Positions 31,638 to 40,181 are shown, numbered from the stretch's first letter. The stretch: 46,117 bases of DNA from RZZS01 sp964498755 (GCA_964498755.1 CAZCIB010000017.1:1-46117), one strand, 5' to 3'. Notes: a model not told the origin generated them from the sequence alone. Made by a program: numbers and translations.

Positions 31638-32357
31638 ATGACGCATGATAAAGCGAAAGCCAATATCATTGGTCTGGATACGCGCAATGCGGAAATGATT
31701 CCATTTCAGGTTCCTGATCCAGAGAATGCTTCTGGCCTGTGCGTAGGCCAGCTAAAGTTTGAGGCTTCTCTGACAACGAAGGCTATGAGAGCGCTAACGG
31801 AAAAGGGGGCAGACCCTGCTGAAGACGTTATGATTTTCGCAGGAATTGAGGGCGGCTCCCTGTTTCCCAATCTTCTCCTGTACATTGCGCCGTTAACCCG
31901 CTTTGATCTAGCCGACCTGAAAAGCGCTCTGATCATCAAGGAGGCGAAAATTCCGTTCAGGAGTTTCGTGGAAATTGATATGGGGACAGAAGATCGGCCT
32001 GAGCGCAACGGTTTATATGAAGCTTTCGCATCGTTGTTGAAGGGAGAAATTGACGATTACATCGAGGCCGGTGACGATGAGTTTTTTGCGGTCGCTGCCA
32101 TGAATTTCTACAATGCTTTTTCCGTGACGGCGAAGGGCATGAAGTATGCGCTTGAACAGGAAAACGGTATTGTTGATCGCGGTTCCAAAAAGGGGCTTAG
32201 CCTTGAATACTCTCTGGCGCCTGAATTTGTTAAACAGAAAAAGATTTTAGAAATACCCGAGGAAAACAGGCATAAAGATGGACAGCCTAGATTTGTGGTG
32301 CCGTTAATTACGCCTGTCGGACGGTTATGGCATACGGATCACCCAGCCATGAATTAA
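31638..32357 (+). CDS. Protein of unknown function (239 residues)
   Basis: A soluble protein with no signal peptide. It has clear ribosome-binding sequence (AGGGAG) before the ATG and normal codon use, so it is probably real. Hydrophobic stretch EGGSLFPNLLLYIAPLTRFD near residue 75 and a helical region AVAAMNFYNAFSVTAKGMKY near 155 are the only notable parts. No family motif recognised. It stands alone between the DUF4139 gene and a small acidic protein. Confidence 0.6.
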   Translation: MTHDKAKANIIGLDTRNAEMIPFQVPDPENASGLCVGQLKFEASLTTKAMRALTEKGADPAEDVMIFAGIEGGSLFPNLLLYIAPLTRFDLADLKSALIIKEAKIPFRSFVEIDMGTEDRPERNGLYEAFASLLKGEIDDYIEAGDDEFFAVAAMNFYNAFSVTAKGMKYALEQENGIVDRGSKKGLSLEYSLAPEFVKQKKILEIPEENRHKDGQPRFVVPLITPVGRLWHTDHPAMN

Positions 32358-32447
32358 AATTGCGGATAAGCGCCGTTTGGCATTGCAATAATTGCGGCCA
32401 AGTTATAGTATTCATAATCAAAATAAGCATAAACGGGGAGAGAATAT

Positions 32448-32738
32448 ATGCGGGATATACGCGTTGTGGAGGATTTTCGGATCACGTCTGTGGTGAAAAT
32501 AGACAGGCGCGAACCGGAACCGAGTGAGCCCCATTTTCCTACCGAGCCCGCAATGGAGCGACAGAAAAGAATTGATCATCCGGTTGGTAACGGTCGTGGT
32601 CATGCGCCTTCGCCTGTTCCGCATGATCCACCGGGCGGTTATGGGCCCATTCATGAGATCGAGCGTGATGATGACGGTGAAGGCGAGGGCATTACATTCC
32701 CAATGATTGATGAAGAGCCCGATCATGTTTACGCCTGA
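32448..32738 (+). CDS. Small Pro/Asp/Glu-rich protein of unknown function
   Basis: A 96-residue, probably disordered protein: the middle is Pro and His-rich (HAPSPVPHDPPGGYGPIHEI) and the end is acidic. The ATG has GGGGAGA at good spacing, which supports it as a gene. No homologues known to me. Confidence 0.5.
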   Translation: MRDIRVVEDFRITSVVKIDRREPEPSEPHFPTEPAMERQKRIDHPVGNGRGHAPSPVPHDPPGGYGPIHEIERDDDGEGEGITFPMIDEEPDHVYA

Positions 32739-32746
32739 TTTGCTTT

Positions 32747-33610
32747 TCAAGCCACATCCTTCTCAGTCCTGAGAGGTTTCTCTCCACTGTCATTCGCGGG
32801 CGGGAGGCGTGATTCCATCACCATCGCCAGATAGCTGACATGTTTTTGCAACGCGTCGATTTTGGCCTCCAGCATTTTGCGCTCCTCGGCGGCGGTGGCG
32901 AATTCGGCGCTGTCCTCGTCATGCTGGGCGCGCTGCATGGAATCAACAATAATCCCGATAAACAGGTTCAGCACGGCGAAGCTTGTGACGATAATAAACG
33001 GCACGAAAAATACCCACGCCCAGGGATAAAGCTCCAGAGTAGGCCGAACGATACCCATCGACCACGACTCGAGCGTCATGATCTGGAACAGCGTATACAT
33101 CGAGGCGCCGACGCTGCCGAACCAGGTCTGAAGTTCGGGATTGTCCGAAACGCCGAACAGTTTGGTGGCCAGCACGGCGGCCACGTAAAACACGATCATC
33201 AAAACCCCGACCACGGAGGCCATGCCGGGAATTGCGTGAAACAGCGCGTCGACGACGCGGCGCATCTGCGGCACGACGGAGAACAGTCGCAACACGCGCA
33301 AAATCCGGAACGCGCGCAGGATGGATAGCGGCCCGCTTGCGGGAACAAGTGAAACCGCGACAATGGAAAAGTCAAACAAGTTCCAGCCGGAGCGGAAAAA
33401 CCGCTCTTTATAGGCGTAGAGCTTGGCGATGATCTCAAGCGTAAAGACGCCAAGGATAATCCCGTCGGCCAGAAGCAGCCATTGTTCATAGCGGCCCATC
33501 ACGGCCGGGCTGGTTTCCAAGCCGAGAATAATGGCGTTCAAAACGATCAGCCCGGCAATAAAAGCGGTGAATTCGTTTCTTTCAAGAACGCTCTGAATGT
33601 GCTGGCGCAT
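32747..33610 (-). CDS. Voltage-gated sodium channel, NaChBac/NavAb-type
   Basis: A 287-residue single-domain ion channel with six membrane segments, acting as a tetramer. The S4 voltage sensor shows arginines every third residue (SILRAFRILRVLRLF; Arg99, 102, 105, 108). The pore filter TLESWSM at 179-185 equals that of NavAb, which marks sodium selectivity. The S5-S6 region and the C-terminal coiled coil (AEERKMLEAKIDALQKHVSY, about 240-265) complete the family design. Bacterial sodium channels of this type are often linked to motility or pH response. No neighbours suggest a role. Confidence 0.93.
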   Translation of the reverse strand: MRQHIQSVLERNEFTAFIAGLIVLNAIILGLETSPAVMGRYEQWLLLADGIILGVFTLEIIAKLYAYKERFFRSGWNLFDFSIVAVSLVPASGPLSILRAFRILRVLRLFSVVPQMRRVVDALFHAIPGMASVVGVLMIVFYVAAVLATKLFGVSDNPELQTWFGSVGASMYTLFQIMTLESWSMGIVRPTLELYPWAWVFFVPFIIVTSFAVLNLFIGIIVDSMQRAQHDEDSAEFATAAEERKMLEAKIDALQKHVSYLAMVMESRLPPANDSGEKPLRTEKDVA

Positions 33611-33788
33611 AAGATCTCCGCAAAAGTGCAGCTTTATATATAAAAGGAAATGCGGAAAATCAATAAAGATGACGTAAAATATTTACAGAGGCAGCTTGCC
33701 AAGTCATTGACTCTCAAATAAACTATAAAAATCAGATCGCTGCGACCGCAGTTTGTTCGCTCCGTAAAAAGACACAAGGATGGTTCTC

Positions 33789-34091
33789 ATGAGAAATTCA
33801 CGTAAGTTTTTACTTGTGGCGGGAATGTTTTCATCGCTCGCGCTTGCCGGATGCGGCGAAGGGTTTGAAGTCGTCCAGTATGAGGGCTTTCCTTACGGCA
33901 ATGACAGAACGGCGGGCAGCGGCGTCGCTTATGTTCGCGTTAACATGATGCCGGAAAAGGGCCCCGTCGTGGACATAAAGCTTGAAGAAGAGCCTGAAGA
34001 AATAACAGAGCCTGTGGAAACGGAGCCCGAGCCCGCTGAGGAATATCCCGAGAAGGCGGAAAAGGTTTTCAGGGAAATGCAGAAGAAGTAG
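33789..34091 (+). CDS. Lipoprotein with YExxPY-RTAGSG motif and acidic tail
   Basis: A 100-residue lipoprotein. The signal ends in the lipobox LAGC (Cys22) after a hydrophobic stretch. The mature part has QYEGFPYGNDRTAGSGVAYV, shared with the small lipoprotein at 29031, then an acidic Pro and Glu-rich tail (EEEPEEITEPVETEPEPAEE) and a final charged helix. The ATG at 33789 has AAGGA eight bases upstream; the ATG at 33780 lies within that site. Unknown family. Confidence 0.72.
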   Translation: MRNSRKFLLVAGMFSSLALAGCGEGFEVVQYEGFPYGNDRTAGSGVAYVRVNMMPEKGPVVDIKLEEEPEEITEPVETEPEPAEEYPEKAEKVFREMQKK

Positions 34092-34186
34092 TTTTCCGTT
34101 TTCTCCGGCAATCGTAATATCCACCGCCTTTTGCGCTCAGCCGGAACGCATGTCATGATAGATAGGTGACCCCAGCGAGATATGAC

Positions 34187-34768
34187 ATGATCCGTTTTGC
34201 GTTTTTTTTAACAGCGTTCCTGACGTGCCTGGTTCTGTCAGGCGCAAAGGTTAGTGCGCAAGAGCCTGCGGAAAAAGACGAACCTGAAAATGTTGAAGAG
34301 CTCATAACGGAGGAGTTCCCTCTGGATGATCCATTTTACAACGAAAGATTTGTAAAAAGCTGGGCTCGGCGTATGGGGCTGGCCGCGATGTCCCTGACTT
34401 TTGTGACTTATGAAGATACGCTCGATCGCAGTAAAAAAAGTTTTACGAAAGCCGGTTACGCGCGCTTTGTTTCCGGTCTTGAAGAAACCGGCATGCTTCA
34501 AATGATAGAAGAAGCGCAAGTCAGCATTTCCGTCGCCATGCGCGGGCAGCCGGATATAATTGATAAAGGCGTGGTCGACGGACGCTATCGCTGGGTGATT
34601 GAAATTCCCATCATGCTTTTTATGCGCAACATGAAAACGCAGGTGCGGGACTATTATATGCTGCGGATGGTTATTGTTCGCTCGAATGAATTGCATCTGC
34701 CGCAGGCTATCGCGATTGACGAATGGGCGACGATTTCCATGCAGGATCCGCTAAGGCGCGTCAGGTAA
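34187..34768 (+). CDS. DotI/IcmL-family protein
   Basis: A 193-residue protein with an N-terminal signal or anchor (RFAFFLTAFLTCLVLSG) and a domain that resembles DotI/IcmL, an inner-membrane component of type IVB secretion. Matching features are FVKSWARRMGLAAMSLTFVTY, then FTKAGYARFVSGLEETGMLQ, the later EAQVSISVAMRGQPDIIDKG and GRYRWVIEIPIMLFMRN. No other dot/icm genes occur in this window, so it may be a domesticated relative or part of a scattered set. The GTG at 34166 is a poorer start than the ATG at 34187. Confidence 0.7.
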   Translation: MIRFAFFLTAFLTCLVLSGAKVSAQEPAEKDEPENVEELITEEFPLDDPFYNERFVKSWARRMGLAAMSLTFVTYEDTLDRSKKSFTKAGYARFVSGLEETGMLQMIEEAQVSISVAMRGQPDIIDKGVVDGRYRWVIEIPIMLFMRNMKTQVRDYYMLRMVIVRSNELHLPQAIAIDEWATISMQDPLRRVR

Positions 34769-34910
34769 AGCCTTTTTTCTTTTGGCCGGGATATCATTAA
34801 AATACTATCCAAATTTTCAGAAACTCAAAGACAAAAACCCATTGTATTTAAATGACTTGCTGGCGAAAACTTACGTCCTGTTAAACCCTTTCTTTTAACA
34901 TAAGGTATAA

Positions 34911-34928
34911 GCGCGGTTTAACCGCGCA
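34911..34928. promoter_or_regulatory. Short GC hairpin in the leader of the 34976 gene
   Basis: GCGCGGTT and AACCGCGC form a perfect palindrome in the 207-base gap 34769-34975. It lies about 50 bases before the next start codon, and could be an operator or a leader hairpin. Nothing else is seen in the gap. Confidence 0.4.
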
Positions 34929-34975
34929 GGCTATAAAGCTAACTGGCAACCAAATCTGTAAGAAAGGGAAATATC

Positions 34976-35515
34976 ATGTCTGATATAGCGGAAACCTATA
35001 TTGTGGTCTCTCTATTGATGGCTGTCTTTGCAGCAGTAGCGACAATCGGCACGGCTCTGGTTCTTGGAATCGGTTTTGAAAGGCTGCGTGGCGGGTTTGA
35101 AGTTATTCGCAAGCAGACGGCGTTCTTTAGCGATGCCATTCGCAAACTTGAAGAGAAATCGGATAACCTCGATCAGAGAACCGTTTCATTAGAGCAGCAA
35201 ACGGTCATCCTTGATCACAGGACCTCTTCTCTTGAAGAGCAGCACAATGAGCTTGTGCGTACGCTGAAAGAGGAAGGGCATAATCATCTGCATGCCGAAA
35301 AACCGGCGCCACGCGCCGACAATCCTGCGCCTTCCGCGCCTGCCGAAAAGGAAGACGATGTCTCCGGCGAGGTTATCGCGCTGGCGCAAAAGGTCCGTGA
35401 ACGCCATGCGCGCATCATGGAGCGCGCTCAGATGACCAGCAACGATGATTTCGTCGTACCGGCTTCCATGATGCATCATGTCTTTGCCATGGGAGACCAG
35501 GTTCAGTTTCACTAG
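34976..35515 (+). CDS. Membrane-anchored coiled-coil protein of unknown function
   Basis: A 179-residue protein with one N-terminal membrane segment (YIVVSLLMAVFAAVATIGTA), a heptad-like coiled coil (about residues 45-100) in which the unit LDQRTVSLEQQ / LDHRTSSLEEQ repeats, a Pro and Ala-rich linker and a final helix. AAGGGAAA lies before the ATG. The design suggests a structural or signalling role at the membrane, but no family is known to me. Confidence 0.65.
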   Translation: MSDIAETYIVVSLLMAVFAAVATIGTALVLGIGFERLRGGFEVIRKQTAFFSDAIRKLEEKSDNLDQRTVSLEQQTVILDHRTSSLEEQHNELVRTLKEEGHNHLHAEKPAPRADNPAPSAPAEKEDDVSGEVIALAQKVRERHARIMERAQMTSNDDFVVPASMMHHVFAMGDQVQFH

Positions 35516-35546
35516 TAAATGCTGCATACCTTTCTACTACTGCTTT

Positions 35547-35572
35547 GGGGACACAAGGATCATTGTGTCCCC
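35547..35572. repeat. GGGGACAC-family palindrome
   Basis: GGGGACACAA (35547-35556) and TTGTGTCCCC (35563-35572) are perfect reverse complements with a six-base loop. It is related to the 17-bp palindrome at 13148. A TTT follows, so it could weakly terminate the upstream gene. The rest of 35516-35694 shows nothing else. Confidence 0.8.
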
Positions 35573-35694
35573 TTTGCTGTAACATAGACTTTTGATCGTG
35601 CTTTTGGGGCGGAGCTAATCCTTTTGCATAGTTGAAATTACCATAAAAAAAGAAGTAAAACACATATCAGATGTATAATATAAGTGGGGTTAAA

Positions 35695-35934
35695 ATGAAC
35701 AATCTATCTCTCAATGACAATGACGTGGTGTGTCTGAGGCTTTCCATTGAACGTTGTCAAAAATATCTCGCGCATCTGCACGCTGTCATGTACATGTGCG
35801 ACCCGAAAGATTTGGGGCTGGACGATATCATGGCGGAGAACGCCCGCGGCATCATGGGGGCGATCAATCGGGAATTGTCTTTGAGCTCCAAGGCGCTTGA
35901 GCCTGTTGAGGCAAGGGCGTATCAGAAAAACTGA
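35695..35934 (+). CDS. Small protein of unknown function (79 residues)
   Basis: A 79-residue soluble protein with three cysteines, probably helical (VVCLRLSIERCQKYLAHLHA). The ATG at 35695 has GTGGGG before it. It might be a single-gene regulator or a small partner of a neighbour, but no motif supports a role. Confidence 0.45.
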   Translation: MNNLSLNDNDVVCLRLSIERCQKYLAHLHAVMYMCDPKDLGLDDIMAENARGIMGAINRELSLSSKALEPVEARAYQKN

Positions 35935-36071
35935 TTTGAGCAGGGGCAAGCCGGAACTGCGTGACGCAATGCCGGTTTTCCCGTTTCTTGGCATCGACGC
36001 TATCATTGCTTATGGCGGTTTTTTTATCGAAGGGTTACAATTAAAGAAATCTGCTTGGAAGGATTTCTTTC

Positions 36072-36980
36072 GTGACTGTTGTATGGTTTCTTCTCTGGTT
36101 TTTGCTTTCCGCATTTGTCGTGGGCGTATTTCTCTGGTCCACGCGCGTTTTGTTTCAGCAAAAGAAAGCCTGGCAGGCCTATGCGAAAAAATACCAGCTT
36201 TCATATAACAAAGGGCGGTTTTTGTCCTCCCCGGTTGTTTTTGGAGATTACGAGGGGCACAGGATCAACGTCTATTCCGAGGAACAGCAAACCGAGGATG
36301 CGCGCGGTTCGCGTTTCCGGACTGTTGTCGAATTAATGCGCAAGAGCGGGATGCGTTTTTCGGGCGCCGTTGCCAGTAATCATCTGGTTCCGGTTATGGA
36401 TTTGCTCGAAATCCCTGACCACTATAATTACAAAGGCGAAGGCTGGAGTGAGAATTACGGCGTCAAGACCGACGACCTTGAGTATATGGAACAGTATTTA
36501 ACGCAAACGCGCTTCAGGGCGCTGGAACGTCTTCTGAAGAACGACGCGGCCGGGTTTATCTTTGTCTTTAATCCCGATGACCTGCTTGTGCGCTATGAAA
36601 CGGGAGATCCGATCCATGACCCGCGCCGGCTCGACAAGCTTGTTAAAACCTTGCGCGAGATTTCCGAGGTTTTAAAGCTCGGCGAGCATGAGAAAAATCT
36701 TGCCGCGCGCAAGAAAAAGCGCCGCCGGGACGAATATGAAGACGAGGACGAGGATGAGGAAGCGGGACCGGCGGAGAATGCGCAGCCTGAGGAACAAAGT
36801 GTTTCTGAAGCTCCCGAGGCGATAGAGGCCGAGCCCGTGCAAACGGTTGAAGAATCCGACGCTCCGCCGCCTGCGGAAGACGTAGGCGGGGGGAAGAAGG
36901 CCCGGAAATCCCCTTCGAAAAAATCCCCTTCAAAAAAATCCACTGACAAGAAATCCGGAGCCGAAAGGCGCGGCGCTTAA
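36072..36980 (+). CDS. Membrane protein with acidic linker and histone-H1-like Lys/Ser tail
   Basis: A 302-residue protein beginning at a GTG with AAGGA upstream. One membrane segment (VVWFLLWFLLSAFVVGVFLW) is followed by a folded region (about residues 30-205) of unknown family, then a highly acidic run (EDEDEDEEAGPAENAQPEEQ, near 225), and a basic tail with the unit KKSPS repeated (KSPSKKSPSKKSTDKKSG). The tail resembles histone-H1-like or nucleic-acid-binding tails, so the protein might tether nucleic acid or an acidic polymer to the membrane; this is only a guess. Its stop overlaps the stop of the convergent GH13 gene by four bases. Confidence 0.65.
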   Translation: MTVVWFLLWFLLSAFVVGVFLWSTRVLFQQKKAWQAYAKKYQLSYNKGRFLSSPVVFGDYEGHRINVYSEEQQTEDARGSRFRTVVELMRKSGMRFSGAVASNHLVPVMDLLEIPDHYNYKGEGWSENYGVKTDDLEYMEQYLTQTRFRALERLLKNDAAGFIFVFNPDDLLVRYETGDPIHDPRRLDKLVKTLREISEVLKLGEHEKNLAARKKKRRRDEYEDEDEDEEAGPAENAQPEEQSVSEAPEAIEAEPVQTVEESDAPPPAEDVGGGKKARKSPSKKSPSKKSTDKKSGAERRGA

Positions 36981-38605
36981 GCCAGCAGTAAAAGGCCATA
37001 AGCGGGCAGTGCGGCCCTGCCGTTTTCCAGCCGCCCGAATCTTTCGCTGTTAAAAACTTCCAGAGCCGTCTGAAATTCCGGCGGCGGATCAAGTTTCACC
37101 GGCGTTTCCGAGGCGTTGAACATACAGAAAACGCGACCTTGTTCATGCCTGCGTTCAAACATAATCATATTCCCGCCTTCGGGCGGATGCTCGCGGAAAA
37201 CGACTTCGCCGTGTTTGAGGGCTGGCGTGTTCTTTCGCAGCTTTATGAAGTTGCGCGTGAAGGTCAGCGTCGAGGCGTCCTTGCCGTCCTGCTCTGAGGC
37301 AGATAACTTCGGATGTTCCCGGCCGACCGGAAGCCACGGCGCGCCGCTGGTAAACCCGGCCTTGTCGTTATTCTCCCAAGGCATCGGCGTGCGGCAGCCG
37401 TCGCGCCCCTGCCAGAACGGGTAGAGATACTTGCCAAACGGGTCCTGAATTTGCTCGTAGGGCACTTCCGCTTCGGGCAGGCCGAGCTCTTCGCCCTGAT
37501 ACATGAAAATCGTTCCGTTCAGGCAAAGAAGCAGCGCATTGAGACATTGCGAGAGGCGCGGGTCATGACCGTATTTGTCCGCGCCATTGAACCATCGGCT
37601 CGCCACGCGCACGACGTCGTGATTGGAAAACGCCCAGGCCGGGCAACCGTCCGGCGCATGGCTGAAATACTCGCTCGTTACCTCCAGGATCAGATCATGC
37701 GAAACGGCGTCTGCATGCAGAAAACTGAAGCTGTAGGCCGTGTGCAGGCGCGTCTCCCCGCGCGTATATTCCGCCGAGAGAAAGACCTGTTTTTCCGCGT
37801 CCGCGATCTCACCGACCATGAACGCGCCGTATTCGTCGGTCAGCGCGCGCATGCGCTCGATCATCGCCAGATTCCCGGGCTGGCTTTTATCAAAATGGTG
37901 CAGCTGCATGCCATAAGGCTCGGGATAAACCTCTTCATAGGCGCGCGGATTGGGCGGGTTGTCGCGCAGCTCCGCGTCATGCAGGTAAAAATTCGCAACG
38001 TCCAGACGAAAGCCGTCCACGCCGCGCTCCAGCCAGAACCGCATTTCATCCAGAACGGCGGCGCGCGCCTCTTCGTTGTGGAAGTTCAGGTCCGGCTGTT
38101 CTTTGAGGAAATTATGCAGATAATACTGGCCGCGCCTGATGTCGTATTCCCATGCGGGCCCGCCGAATACGGACTGCCAGTTGTTGGGCGGCGCGCCGTC
38201 GGGCTTCGGATCTGCCCAGACATACCAGTCCGCTTTCGGGTTATCCTTGCTCTGGCGCGATTCCTGAAACCAGGCGTGCCGGTCCGAGGAATGGCTCATC
38301 ACCTGGTCGATAATGACTTTCAGGCCAAGGCCGTGCGCCTTGTCCAGCAGCGCGTCGAAATCATTCAAATCACCGAACATCGGATCAACGCCGCGGTAAT
38401 CGGCGACGTCATAACCGAAATCCTTCATCGGCGAAGTAAAGAACGGCGAGAGCCAGATCCCGTCCACGCCGAGCGAGGCGACGTAATCGAGCTTGCCTGT
38501 GATCCCTTTTAAATCCCCGATCCCGTCGCCATTCGTATCTTTGAAGGAACGCGGATAGATTTGGTAAATAACGGCGCCTTTGTACCAGTTTTTAACTTCA
38601 GACAT
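36977..38605 (-). CDS. GH13 alpha-glucosidase
   Basis: A 542-residue glycoside hydrolase of family GH13, of the oligo-1,6-glucosidase/alpha-glucosidase type (GH13_23 or GH13_17-like). The regions are GDLKGITGKLDYVASLGVDG, the nucleophile Asp202 in GVDGFRLDVANF, the acid/base Glu266 in FMVGEIADAE and the transition-state Asp330 in AFSNHDVVR. No signal peptide, so it acts in the cytoplasm on imported maltose-like or sucrose-like sugars. No sugar transporter lies nearby. The start overlaps the PhzF stop by eight bases. Confidence 0.94.
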   Translation of the reverse strand: MSEVKNWYKGAVIYQIYPRSFKDTNGDGIGDLKGITGKLDYVASLGVDGIWLSPFFTSPMKDFGYDVADYRGVDPMFGDLNDFDALLDKAHGLGLKVIIDQVMSHSSDRHAWFQESRQSKDNPKADWYVWADPKPDGAPPNNWQSVFGGPAWEYDIRRGQYYLHNFLKEQPDLNFHNEEARAAVLDEMRFWLERGVDGFRLDVANFYLHDAELRDNPPNPRAYEEVYPEPYGMQLHHFDKSQPGNLAMIERMRALTDEYGAFMVGEIADAEKQVFLSAEYTRGETRLHTAYSFSFLHADAVSHDLILEVTSEYFSHAPDGCPAWAFSNHDVVRVASRWFNGADKYGHDPRLSQCLNALLLCLNGTIFMYQGEELGLPEAEVPYEQIQDPFGKYLYPFWQGRDGCRTPMPWENNDKAGFTSGAPWLPVGREHPKLSASEQDGKDASTLTFTRNFIKLRKNTPALKHGEVVFREHPPEGGNMIMFERRHEQGRVFCMFNASETPVKLDPPPEFQTALEVFNSERFGRLENGRAALPAYGLLLLA

Positions 38606-39386
38606 AAATCGTTCCCTGCATGTACAATGCCGCCTGTCCGCTCATCAACACGCGATCATCTTTTAGTTCGCATAGAATCTCGCCGCCGCGGCGCGAAATC
38701 TGGCGTGCGTTCAGAATTCTTTTTCCAAGCTGTTCCGCCCAATAAGGGGTCAGCATGCAATGCGCTGAACCTGTCACAGGGTCTTCCGGGACGTCTAGCT
38801 CAGGCGCGAAGTAGCGTGAGACAAAATCTGTTTCGGCTCCAGCTCCTCTTGCTGTTACGATAAGTCCGCGCAGTTCGTGAATGGAGCGAATGGCGTCCAT
38901 GTCTGGAGATAAGTTTTTGACGGCTCTTTCATCTTCCAGCACAGCCATCCAGTCCGTGCCTTTGAAGAGTTTGTATGGCAGTCCTTGAAGGGCTCTCGTC
39001 ACGCGCGGATCGTTTTCTATTTCTTCAAACGTCCAGACGGGAAAATCAAGCCGGAAACCGTTTTTTGTTTTATGAACGAACAAATCGCCGGAGAGCGTTT
39101 CGAACCGAACTGGATTTTGATCGTAACCGGCGATTTCAAAAAGGTAATAGGCCGTTGCAAGCGTCGCATGGCCGCAGAGCGCGACTTCATCTGCCGGTGT
39201 GAACCACCGCAGATGAAAGCCGTTTTCAACGGGCACGATAAACGCCGTTTCCGACAGGTTGTTTTCAAGCGCGATATTTTGAAGCAATGCGTCCGGCAGC
39301 CATGTCTCAAGCGGCACGACAGCAGCCGGGTTGCCTTTGAAAACTTCCGACGTAAATGCGTCAATCTGGTAGATGGGCAGTTGCAT
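38598..39386 (-). CDS. PhzF-family isomerase-like protein
   Basis: A 262-residue protein of the PhzF/diaminopimelate-epimerase fold. Marks are YQIDAFTSEVFKGNPAAVVP, the catalytic Glu46 in NNLSETAFIV, CGHATLATAYYLFE and the late DPVTGSAHCMLTPYWAEQ. PhzF proper isomerises a phenazine intermediate; the broad family has other, mostly unknown reactions, and no phenazine genes are nearby. The frame extends to 39452 only because it reads through the repeat at 39423, giving the well-known spurious peptide MLDPRLRGDD, so the ATG at 39386 is used. Confidence 0.88.
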   Translation of the reverse strand: MQLPIYQIDAFTSEVFKGNPAAVVPLETWLPDALLQNIALENNLSETAFIVPVENGFHLRWFTPADEVALCGHATLATAYYLFEIAGYDQNPVRFETLSGDLFVHKTKNGFRLDFPVWTFEEIENDPRVTRALQGLPYKLFKGTDWMAVLEDERAVKNLSPDMDAIRSIHELRGLIVTARGAGAETDFVSRYFAPELDVPEDPVTGSAHCMLTPYWAEQLGKRILNARQISRRGGEILCELKDDRVLMSGQAALYMQGTIYV

Positions 39387-39422
39387 TCCAGGTGATTGGC
39401 CCACTATATCAGTCCTCCTAAT

Positions 39423-39488
39423 GTCATCCCCGCGAAGGCGAGGATCCAACATTTTCAGTTTTTAGACTCCCGCCTTCGCGGGAGTGAC
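39423..39488. repeat. Palindromic element, GTCATCCCCGCGAAGG family
   Basis: The left arm GTCATCCCCGCGAAGGCGAG (from 39423) faces the right arm CTCCCGCCTTCGCGGGAGTG (from 39468). This is the widely distributed bacterial repeat that gives the peptide LDPRLRGDD when translated. A partial third copy (AAGGCGAGGATCGCC) follows at 39498. Confidence 0.9.
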
Positions 39489-39527
39489 AATCAGGGTAAG
39501 GCGAGGATCGCCTCAGCGCAGAAGCGA

Positions 39528-39566
39528 AACAGCGCATCAGCTAATCCCTAATCAGCTAATCAACTA
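39528..39566. repeat. CAGCTAATC word array touching the cyclophilin stop codon
   Basis: Words CAGCTAATC, CTAATCAG and CTAATCAACT follow each other and run into the stop codon of the cyclophilin gene (39564-39566), which lies inside the last word. The word resembles part of the insert in purL at 10640-10672. Confidence 0.65.
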
Positions 39567-40106
39567 CTCCACCACCGTCATGCTGACGATTTCAGTCGGC
39601 TCGCGCGGGGGTTCGCCGACGGCGATGTCATCAACGTGCTCCATGCCCTCGGTCACCTGGCCGACGACGGTGTATTGCCCGGTCAGGCCGCGGCAGCCGC
39701 TATCGTCGAAGCAGATGAAGAACTGCGAGTTCGCGCTGTTCGGGTCCATCGTGCGGGCCATGCCGACCGTGCCGCGCTTGTAGACGTAGTCACTGAATTC
39801 CGCCGGAAGGTCCGGATAATCCGAGCCGCCGGAGCCTGTGCCCGTCGGGTCGCCCGCCTGCGCCATAAAGCCCGGAATGACGCGGTGAAAGACGACGCCG
39901 TCGTAAAAACCTTCTTTGGCCAGCATCGTAATGCGCTCGGCGTGTTGCGGCGCGAGGTCTTCTTTCAGGTCGATCGTGACGCTGCCGCCGTTCGACAATT
40001 CCATGACAACGGTCTTGCCCGTGTTCTCTTCTTGCGCGTAAGATGTATCAGTGTTTGCGGTCATAACCAGTATCCCCATTAAGAACCCAAATAACGCTTT
40101 GAGCAT
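39564..40106 (-). CDS. Exported cyclophilin-type peptidyl-prolyl isomerase
   Basis: A 180-residue cyclophilin that catalyses cis-trans isomerisation of proline peptide bonds. A signal peptide (LKALFGFLMGILVMTANTD, cleavage near SYAQE) predicts a periplasmic PPIase like PpiA. Core blocks are AKEGFYDGVVFHRVIPGFMA with the active-site Arg, QAGDPTGTGSGGSDYP, NSANSQFFICFDD and GLTGQYTVVGQVTEGM. The ATG at 40106 has GGGGGA upstream. Divergent from the PNPOx-like gene across 75 bases. Confidence 0.93.
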   Translation of the reverse strand: MLKALFGFLMGILVMTANTDTSYAQEENTGKTVVMELSNGGSVTIDLKEDLAPQHAERITMLAKEGFYDGVVFHRVIPGFMAQAGDPTGTGSGGSDYPDLPAEFSDYVYKRGTVGMARTMDPNSANSQFFICFDDSGCRGLTGQYTVVGQVTEGMEHVDDIAVGEPPREPTEIVSMTVVE

Positions 40107-40181
40107 GTTTTCCCCCATATCAAGGTTGCGTGAAACGAATGACTCATCCCTCTCACAATTCGCAGTGGAGCGCAAGAAACA

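Noticed and set aside
33148..33500. Plus-strand frames over the sodium channel gene
   Set aside because: They are Arg and His-rich antisense frames with no start signals, and the minus-strand channel is unmistakable.
39387..39452. Longer N-terminus of the PhzF-like protein (MLDPRLRGDD...)
   Set aside because: These residues come from translating the common GTCATCCCCGCGAAGG repeat and are unrelated to PhzF proteins; the family start lies at 39386.
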